Shown here piece by piece: positions 6,091 to 10,325 of a DNA stretch of 10,325 nucleotides. The notes under the pieces were generated by a model that searched no databases, was not told the DNA's origin, and saw only the letters and a program-made list of their open reading frames with translations. Origin of the DNA: an uncultured Oscillospiraceae bacterium (GTDB lineage: Bacteria; Bacillota; Clostridia; Oscillospirales; Oscillospiraceae); the NCBI GenBank assembly GCA_947630345.1, contig CANRHF010000061.1, positions 1-10,325 of the forward strand. Direction: 5' to 3'. Both the position numbers and the translations under genes were made by a program. The number at the start of each line of letters is the position of its first letter. The first letter of the stretch is position 1.

Positions 6091-7110
6091 TTGAAGGAAA
6101 AAAGAAGCGTACTTGCCGCCGTCTTCGCCGCCTGTGCCATGGCCCTGCTGATCCTGGACGCGAAAACCGCCCTTTCCGGCGCCCGGGAGGGCCTGGCGCT
6201 GTGTCTGCAAGCGGCGATCCCCTCTCTGTTTCCCTTTTTCTTCCTGTCCGCCCTGCTCACGGGGACCCTGGCCGGGTCCGCCCTGCCGCCCCTCCGGCCC
6301 CTGGGGCGGCTCTGCGGGGTGCCGGAAGGGGCGGAGTCCCTGCTGGCGGTGGGATTTTTGGGCGGTTACCCCACCGGCGCCGCCTGCGTGGCGCAGGCGT
6401 ATCAGTGCGGCCGCTTGAACCGGCGGGACGCCGAACGGATGCTGGGCTTTTGCAGTAACGCCGGGCCCGCCTTCCTCTTCGGTTTGACGGCTGGATGCTT
6501 TTCCACCCCCGCCGCTCCCTGGGTCCTCTGGGGGATCCACATCGCCGCCGCCCTGCTCACCGCAAGTCTTCTGCCCGGGAAGCGGCGGGGCCGGACGGCT
6601 CTGGCTCCCGGCGCGCCCGTCTCCCCCCGGCAGGCCCTGAACCGGGCGCTTTCCGCCATGGCCACGGTCTGCGGCTGGGTGATCTTATTCCGGGTCATTC
6701 TGGCGATCCTCCGCCGTTGGTGCCTCTGGCTGCTCCCGGCGCCGGCCCAGGTGGCCCTGGCGGGTGCGCTGGAACTGGTGGGGGGCTGCTGCGCCCTGAC
6801 GGAGATCCCCAGCGAGGGCCTTCGGTTCCTGATCCTTTCCGGGCTGCTGGCCTTGGGCGGACTCTGCGTGGGAATGCAGACGGTCTCCGTCACCGGTTCT
6901 CTGGGCCTGGGGTGGTATCTCCCCGGCAAAGGGCTGCAAACGCTACTCAGCCTTCTGCTGGTCCAGATCGCCCTTCCCTTCCTCTACCCGGAGGAGGCGG
7001 CCCTTCCTCTGCCGGTGAGCCTCCTGATTCTGGCGGCGGTCTGCCTCGTTCCCCGATTTTTCGACAAACCTGAAAAAAGCAGTGGAAATTCCCAGGCATT
7101 GGGTGTATAA
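6091..7110 (+). CDS. ylbJ: Sporulation integral membrane protein YlbJ-like
   Basis: This is a 339-residue, strongly hydrophobic protein starting at TTG 6091 behind a GAGGTGAT ribosome-binding site. Several membrane helices are evident: about residues 7-24, 37-60, 83-100, 125-160 and 185-210, plus several near the C-terminus. The motif FLGGYPTGAACVAQAY (about 89-104) and FCSNAGPAFLFGL (about 122-134) match the nucleoside-recognition (Gate) fold found in YlbJ, SpmA and SpmB. Among these, YlbJ is the best fit by size and by the GGYPTGA signature. YlbJ is a mother-cell sporulation membrane protein needed for normal spore coat or cortex formation in Bacillus; its transport substrate, if any, is unknown. 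It is transcribed divergently from yqfC-yqfD. A related Gate-domain transporter is the main alternative. Confidence 0.78.
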   Translation: MKEKRSVLAAVFAACAMALLILDAKTALSGAREGLALCLQAAIPSLFPFFFLSALLTGTLAGSALPPLRPLGRLCGVPEGAESLLAVGFLGGYPTGAACVAQAYQCGRLNRRDAERMLGFCSNAGPAFLFGLTAGCFSTPAAPWVLWGIHIAAALLTASLLPGKRRGRTALAPGAPVSPRQALNRALSAMATVCGWVILFRVILAILRRWCLWLLPAPAQVALAGALELVGGCCALTEIPSEGLRFLILSGLLALGGLCVGMQTVSVTGSLGLGWYLPGKGLQTLLSLLLVQIALPFLYPEEAALPLPVSLLILAAVCLVPRFFDKPEKSSGNSQALGV

Positions 7111-7111
7111 T
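7083..7111 (+). promoter_or_regulatory. Candidate sigma-A promoter for the small four-cysteine gene
   Basis: TGGAAA (7083-7088), a 17-base spacer and a perfect TATAAT (7106-7111) lie at the very end of ylbJ; the -10 box includes the ylbJ TAA stop (7108-7110). The next gene's ribosome-binding site, AGGAGG, follows at 7125-7130. A perfect -10 with ideal spacing is unusual by chance in such GC-rich DNA. Confidence 0.6.
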
Positions 7112-7137
7112 GGGGAAAAGACAAAGGAGGCCAAGCT

Positions 7138-7347
7138 ATGCGCTATTGGAACAAACAGCCCCGCTCCTGCCTGTACTGCGCCCGTGGGACCCAGCTGGAG
7201 GATGGAACGGTTCTCTGCGTCAAGAAGGGCCTCCGCCAGGGGGACGATCCCTGTTGGCGCTTCCGCTACGACCCCCTGAAGCGGATCCCGCCCAAGCCCA
7301 AGGCTCTGGACCCCGATAGGTTTGGCGAGGAGGACTTTTCCCTTTAA
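7138..7347 (+). CDS. Small four-cysteine protein of unknown function
   Basis: This is a 69-residue protein starting MRYWNKQPRSCLYCARGTQL. The four cysteines (C11, C14, C27, C39), with the first two in a C-x-x-C knuckle, suggest zinc or iron-sulfur binding. The middle KKGLRQGDDPCWRFRYDPLK and the end GEEDFSL look conserved in style; I have the impression that similar short proteins are common in Clostridia, but I cannot name a family. There is no signal peptide or membrane segment. The ATG is well supported by AGGAGG 7 bases upstream and by a candidate promoter overlapping the ylbJ stop, so the gene appears to be expressed independently of sporulation. A strong hairpin terminator follows at 7406-7435. 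A small zinc-ribbon regulator or ribosome-associated protein would be a guess only. Confidence 0.8.
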   Translation: MRYWNKQPRSCLYCARGTQLEDGTVLCVKKGLRQGDDPCWRFRYDPLKRIPPKPKALDPDRFGEEDFSL

Positions 7348-7405
7348 AAGCTAGGCGTCCATTCCGGCGTTTCCGCGCAAGGAGATATCGCCCATTAGAC
7401 GCAAT

Positions 7406-7442
7406 CCCGCCCTCTGCTTTTTTGCAGAGGGCGGGCCGTTTT
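7406..7442 (+). terminator. Hairpin terminator between convergent genes
   Basis: A perfect 12-base-pair GC-rich stem (7406-7417 with 7424-7435) has a six-T loop and is followed on the plus strand by CCGTTTTATT. It fits intrinsic termination for the small plus-strand gene. Being symmetric, the stem could also act on minus-strand transcripts leaving ligA, although no T-run follows in that direction. It lies right next to the ligA stop at 7441. Confidence 0.85.
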
Positions 7443-9417
7443 ATTCTTCGATCATTTTGATAAATTCCGCTTCCGTCAAAATGGGGATCCCCAGCTCCCG
7501 GGCCTTCCGCTCCTTGGAGCCGGCGTTTTCCCCGGCCACCACGAAGCTGGTCTTTTTGGACACCGACCCGGCGGCCTTGCCCCCCAGCAGCTCGATTTTC
7601 TCCGTGGCCTCCTCCCGGGTCATGGCGCTCAGTGCCCCTGTGAGGACGATGGTCTTCCCCGCCAGCCGGGCGTCGGCCACCTTCCGCAGATTTTGGAAAT
7701 TCACGCCCGCGGCCCGGAGCCGCTCCACCATGTGCCTGGACTGGGGCTGGGCGAACCACGCCACGATAGACCCGGCGGTGATCTCCCCCACGTCCGGGGC
7801 CTCCACCAGGGCCTCGAGATCCGCCGCCATCAGCGCGTCCAGGCTGCCGAAGGCCTGGGCCAGCACCTTGCCGGTCTTGGCCCCCACCTGGCGGATGCCC
7901 AGGGCGTAGATCAACCGCCCCAGATCTTGGGCCTTGCTGTCCTCGATGGCGGCGAGGAGCTTCTTTGCGGCCACCTCTCCGCTCTTCCACAGGCTTTTCA
8001 GGTCCTCCAGCGTCAGATAGTAGATATCCGCCGGGGAGCGGAGGCAGCCCTTTTCAATGAGCTTGTCCACAATGCTCTCCCCCAGGCCCTCGATGTCCAT
8101 GGCGTCCCGGCTGACGAAGTGGGCGATATTTCGGGAGAGCTGGGCCGGGCACTCTACCCCGGTGCAGCGCAGGAACGCGCCGTCCTCGTCCTTTTGGGTG
8201 GCGGCCCCGCAGATGGGGCACCGGTCGGGCAGAACATAGGGCTCCGTCCCCTCCGGCCGCTTTTCCTTCACCACGTCCAAAATTTCCGGGATGATCTCCC
8301 CGGCCTTGCGAATGCGCACCGTGTCCCCCACCCGGATGTCCCGTTGGGAGATGAAATCCTGATTGTGAAGGGTGGCGCTGGTGACCCGGGTACCCGCCAG
8401 GATCACTGGGGACACGGTGGCCTTGGGGGTCAGCACGCCGGTGCGGCCCACCTGCACCAAAATCTCCTCCACCACCGTCTCCTTGATCTCGGGCGGATAC
8501 TTGTAGGCCACCGCCCAGCGGGGGAATTTGGCGGTACTTCCCAGTTCCTCCCGGAGGGCCAGGTCATCCACCTTTACCACCGCCCCGTCGATGTCGCAAA
8601 TCAATTGGTCCCTGTTCCCGTCAATAGCGCGGATCTGCTCCTCCACGTCCCTCCGGCTTATCAGCCGGACAAAGGGAAGCACCGGAAAACCCAGACCCTT
8701 CAGATATTCCAGGGATTCGGTGTGACTGGAAAACTCCATTCCCTCCGCCAGCTGCACATTGAACAGATAGATGTCCAGTCCTCTTTTGGCGGCGATCTTG
8801 GGATCCAGCTGCCGCAGGGAACCGGCGGCGGCGTTCCGGGGATTGGCAAACAAGGGTTTCCCCTCCGCTTCCTGTCGGGCGTTGAGGGCCGCGAACCGCT
8901 TCTTGGACAAAAACACCTCTCCCCGGAGGATCAGCCGGGCAGGGGCGCCGGAAATCTTCATGGGCAGGGAGCGGATGGTTTTCAGATTCTCCGTCACGTC
9001 CTCCCCTACGACGCCGTCGCCCCGGGTAGCCCCCCGGACGAAGGCTCCGTTTTCATATTCCAGTGCCACGGAAAGCCCGTCGATCTTGGGCTCCACGGAG
9101 AAAGCCATTCCCTCCCGGAGCTCCTCCATTCTTCCCAAAAAATCTCCCAGTTCTTCCATGGAAAATACGTCCTGAAGGCTCATCAGCGGCACGGCGTGGG
9201 TCACCTTCTCAAATTTGCTCAGGGCCTCGCCCCCCACCCGCTGGGTGGGGGAATCCGCCCGGGCCAGCTCGGGATGGGCCTGCTCCAGCTCCTCCAGCTC
9301 CCGCAGCAGCCGGTCATACTCAAAATCCGGCATGGTGGGGGCGTCCTCCACATAGTACAAGCGGTTGGCCTCCGTGAGCTGGACGTACAGCGCCTCCATT
9401 CTCTCTTTCGCTTCCAT
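7441..9417 (-). CDS. ligA: NAD+-dependent DNA ligase LigA
   Basis: This is a 658-residue, full-length bacterial DNA ligase. It seals nicks using NAD+ and is essential in replication and repair. In order: Ia domain with YYVEDAPTMPDFEYDRLLREL, adenylation domain with the catalytic lysine in VEPKIDGLSVALEYENG (K111), RGDGVVGEDVTEN and DGAVVKVDD, an OB fold with GRTGVLTPKA, a Cys4 zinc finger (C400, C403, C418, C423), helix-hairpin-helix repeats, and a C-terminal BRCT domain (about residue 590 onward, KTIVLTGALS to the end). I chose the ATG at 9417 because GGAGG (9424-9428) lies 6 bases upstream. The ATG at 9423, which overlaps the yunB stop as ATGA, touches the ribosome-binding site. It follows pcrA and yunB on the same strand, and the pcrA-ligA pairing is typical of Firmicutes. 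Confidence 0.98.
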   Translation of the reverse strand: MEAKERMEALYVQLTEANRLYYVEDAPTMPDFEYDRLLRELEELEQAHPELARADSPTQRVGGEALSKFEKVTHAVPLMSLQDVFSMEELGDFLGRMEELREGMAFSVEPKIDGLSVALEYENGAFVRGATRGDGVVGEDVTENLKTIRSLPMKISGAPARLILRGEVFLSKKRFAALNARQEAEGKPLFANPRNAAAGSLRQLDPKIAAKRGLDIYLFNVQLAEGMEFSSHTESLEYLKGLGFPVLPFVRLISRRDVEEQIRAIDGNRDQLICDIDGAVVKVDDLALREELGSTAKFPRWAVAYKYPPEIKETVVEEILVQVGRTGVLTPKATVSPVILAGTRVTSATLHNQDFISQRDIRVGDTVRIRKAGEIIPEILDVVKEKRPEGTEPYVLPDRCPICGAATQKDEDGAFLRCTGVECPAQLSRNIAHFVSRDAMDIEGLGESIVDKLIEKGCLRSPADIYYLTLEDLKSLWKSGEVAAKKLLAAIEDSKAQDLGRLIYALGIRQVGAKTGKVLAQAFGSLDALMAADLEALVEAPDVGEITAGSIVAWFAQPQSRHMVERLRAAGVNFQNLRKVADARLAGKTIVLTGALSAMTREEATEKIELLGGKAAGSVSKKTSFVVAGENAGSKERKARELGIPILTEAEFIKMIEE

Positions 9418-9419
9418 GG

Positions 9420-10043
9420 TCATCCTCCGGTCTGCAAAAATGTATTGGGCACCTGGCCCACGATCACGGTCTCCGCTACCACCACCTGGCTGGCAACAGT
9501 AAAGCTGTCGGTTTTTCCCAGCACCAGCACCGTCACATCCACGCTGACCTCCATGATCAGCTGCTGCAACGTCTGGTTGATTCCCGCCTCCGTAAACCGG
9601 CTGGAAAAGGAGGCGTCGGAGTTGCGGATGGACAGAATTTCCACAGGGATCCCCGGCCCCCGGCCGGAAAACACCTCCGGCAGCACCAGGCTTCCCAGGG
9701 GAATCCCCAGCTGATCCGCGTCCATGGCCAGAATGTCCTCGTTGATCCGGCCCAGGATCTCGGTTTTCAGCCGGTTTACCTCGCTCATATTGGTTTTCAG
9801 GGCGGTGATTCGGCCCTCCAGATCCTTTTCAAAGTAGACGATCCGGTCGTATTGGATATTTCCGCTCTCAATCTGCCGATTGATGGCGTCATTGATCAGA
9901 TCCGAGGTAGAGTTGCGCACCTGGGTCTGAGCCAGAGACACAATGTCCCCCGTGTACTGCCTGCGGAACAGCACCAGCACGCCCACCACCAGCAGAAGAA
10001 CCAGCGCCAGGATCCGAACGGCTTTTCGCTTCCATCGGTTCAT
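9420..10043 (-). CDS. yunB: Sporulation protein YunB
   Basis: This is a protein of 207 residues (209 if started at the ATG at 10049). A short basic N-terminus, MNRWKRKAVR, leads into one membrane helix (about residues 10-27, rich in L, V and A), so it is anchored with most of the chain outside the cytoplasm. The rest shows family-typical strings: INDAINRQIE, YFEKDLEGRITALKTNMSEV, the stretch LGIPLGSLVLPEVFSGRGPG, and FTEAGINQTLQQLIMEVSVD. These match YunB, a sigma-E-dependent sporulation protein required for normal spore formation in Bacillus; its mechanism is unknown. Bacillus YunB is somewhat longer. Here the gene lies between pcrA and ligA, overlapping the upstream ATG option of ligA by four bases (ATGA). 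A possible hairpin precedes its ribosome-binding site. Confidence 0.9.
   Translation of the reverse strand: MNRWKRKAVRILALVLLLVVGVLVLFRRQYTGDIVSLAQTQVRNSTSDLINDAINRQIESGNIQYDRIVYFEKDLEGRITALKTNMSEVNRLKTEILGRINEDILAMDADQLGIPLGSLVLPEVFSGRGPGIPVEILSIRNSDASFSSRFTEAGINQTLQQLIMEVSVDVTVLVLGKTDSFTVASQVVVAETVIVGQVPNTFLQTGG
9424..9428 (-). promoter_or_regulatory. Ribosome-binding site deciding the ligA start
   Basis: The minus strand reads GGAGG here, inside the last codons of yunB. It directly touches the ATG at 9423 but sits 6 bases from the ATG at 9417, which is therefore favoured. Confidence 0.6.
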
Positions 10044-10052
10044 AGCCATCCC

Positions 10053-10077
10053 CCCGGGAGAGCCTATGACCCCCGGG
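10053..10077 (-). promoter_or_regulatory. Possible hairpin overlapping the yunB ribosome-binding site
   Basis: On the minus strand, CCCGGGGG, a 9-base loop and CTCCCGGG can form an 8-base-pair stem with one G-U pair. The 3' arm runs into the G-run (10050-10055) that serves as the yunB ribosome-binding site. It could reduce yunB translation in the pcrA transcript. No T-run follows, so it is not a terminator. This is seen by eye only. Confidence 0.35.
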
Positions 10078-10083
10078 AAGGAA

Positions 10084-10325
10084 TTATGACAGCCGTTTCA
10101 TATGAGCCGAGGCCGCCTTGGCCATGAGCTTTTTGGTGCCCACGGTGTCAAAGGCGATCTCCAGCAGCGCGTCGCCGTTCATTTTCAGCACGGTGAGCAC
10201 CATCCCCCGGCCAAAGGCGGTGTGCTCCACCATGTCCCCCTTGTTCAGTTCGAGATAAGGCGCCGCCTTGGCGGCAGGTCTGACTACCGAGGGGGCCGCG
10301 CCGGTTTTGGGCGGCGCCGCCCGAT
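10084..10325 (-). CDS. pcrA: ATP-dependent DNA helicase PcrA, C-terminal end (runs off right edge)
   Basis: This is the last 79 residues of a protein whose start lies beyond the right edge, ending with TAA at 10084-10086. A proline/alanine-rich linker (PPKTGAAPSVVRPAAKAAP) is followed by a small domain: YLELNKGDMVEHTAFGRGMV, an LTVLKMNGDALLEI stretch, and AFDTVGTKKLMAKAASAHMK before the end. The pattern G-D-x-V-x-H-x-x-F-G-x-G-x-V with F-D-x-x-G-x-K-K-L-M-A is the C-terminal Tudor-like module of PcrA/UvrD helicases, which contacts RNA polymerase. PcrA unwinds DNA in repair and plasmid replication and removes RecA and stalled polymerase. Its position before ligA on the same strand fits the known pcrA-ligA order. 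The helicase motifs themselves are outside the window. Confidence 0.9.
   Translation of the reverse strand, partial: RAAPPKTGAAPSVVRPAAKAAPYLELNKGDMVEHTAFGRGMVLTVLKMNGDALLEIAFDTVGTKKLMAKAASAHMKRLS

Noticed and set aside
5724..6260. A longer, 178-codon version of yqfC
   Set aside because: The added residues come from the promoter region and ylbJ antisense. The TTG at 6005 has a near-perfect ribosome-binding site and gives the family length of 93.
4528..6540. A 670-codon minus-strand open frame that would extend yqfD far upstream
   Set aside because: The extra N-terminal part is low-complexity, overlaps the well-supported yqfC in another frame and runs antisense through ylbJ. The start at 5724 with the TAATG junction gives the expected 398 residues.
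7693..9714. A 673-codon plus-strand open frame
   Set aside because: It is a GC-rich shadow of ligA and yunB. Its composition is rich in H, G, P and Q, it has no recognisable domain, and the opposite strand encodes an unmistakable ligase.
10051..10078. Direct repeat of CCCCCGGGA
   Set aside because: Only nine bases repeated twice in GC-rich DNA; better viewed as the two arms of a possible hairpin.
1..10325. Mobile element, phage, CRISPR, tRNA/rRNA or defence system
   Set aside because: I found no transposase, integrase, spaced repeats, tRNA-like cloverleaf or defence-type domain. All gene space is accounted for by housekeeping and sporulation genes and two small proteins.

Overview
The window reads as chromosomal core-genome DNA from a GC-rich, endospore-forming Firmicute. 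It is most likely a Clostridia/Oscillospirales gut-type lineage (Flavonifractor-, Lawsonibacter- or Intestinimonas-like). This placement is inferred from gene order and protein style; no search was run. The support is the classic Firmicutes neighbourhood yqfC-yqfD-phoH-ybeY-era-yqzL-recO, plus pcrA and ligA, and four sporulation-type genes (yqfC, yqfD, ylbJ, yunB).

Layout. From about 6005 down to 1, a minus-strand run of tightly packed, often overlapping genes reads yqfC, yqfD, phoH, ybeY, a DUF4236 small protein, era, yqzL, recO and the N-terminal 318 codons of mutS2, which leaves the window at its left edge. Between 6006 and 6090 lies a short divergent intergenic region with a sigma-E-like promoter facing right. 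To its right, on the plus strand, come ylbJ (6091-7110) and a 69-residue four-cysteine protein of unknown function (7138-7347). The latter has its own vegetative-type promoter, whose -10 box overlaps the ylbJ stop codon. A strong hairpin at 7406-7435 separates these from the convergent minus-strand group ligA, yunB and the C-terminal 79 residues of the PcrA helicase, which is cut by the right edge.

How it fits together. The left group combines ribosome and RNA functions (Era for 30S assembly, YbeY endonuclease, PhoH-like ATPase) with DNA repair (RecO, MutS2) and the mother-cell sporulation pair YqfC/YqfD. The right group joins repair and replication (PcrA, LigA) with another sporulation protein, YunB. 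Compared with Bacillus subtilis, yqfF, dgkA and cdd are missing from the left cluster, and a DUF4236 gene sits where dgkA-cdd would be.

The most notable anomaly is an in-frame TAG (3708-3710) that cuts PhoH to 278 residues. The same frame then stays open for 58 more codons of clearly PhoH-like C-terminus and ends in an ATGA overlap with ybeY. It is either a recent nonsense mutation or a base error. I see no mobile element, CRISPR array, phage gene, tRNA or rRNA, and no convincing new multi-gene system. The window is mainly housekeeping with several local oddities.
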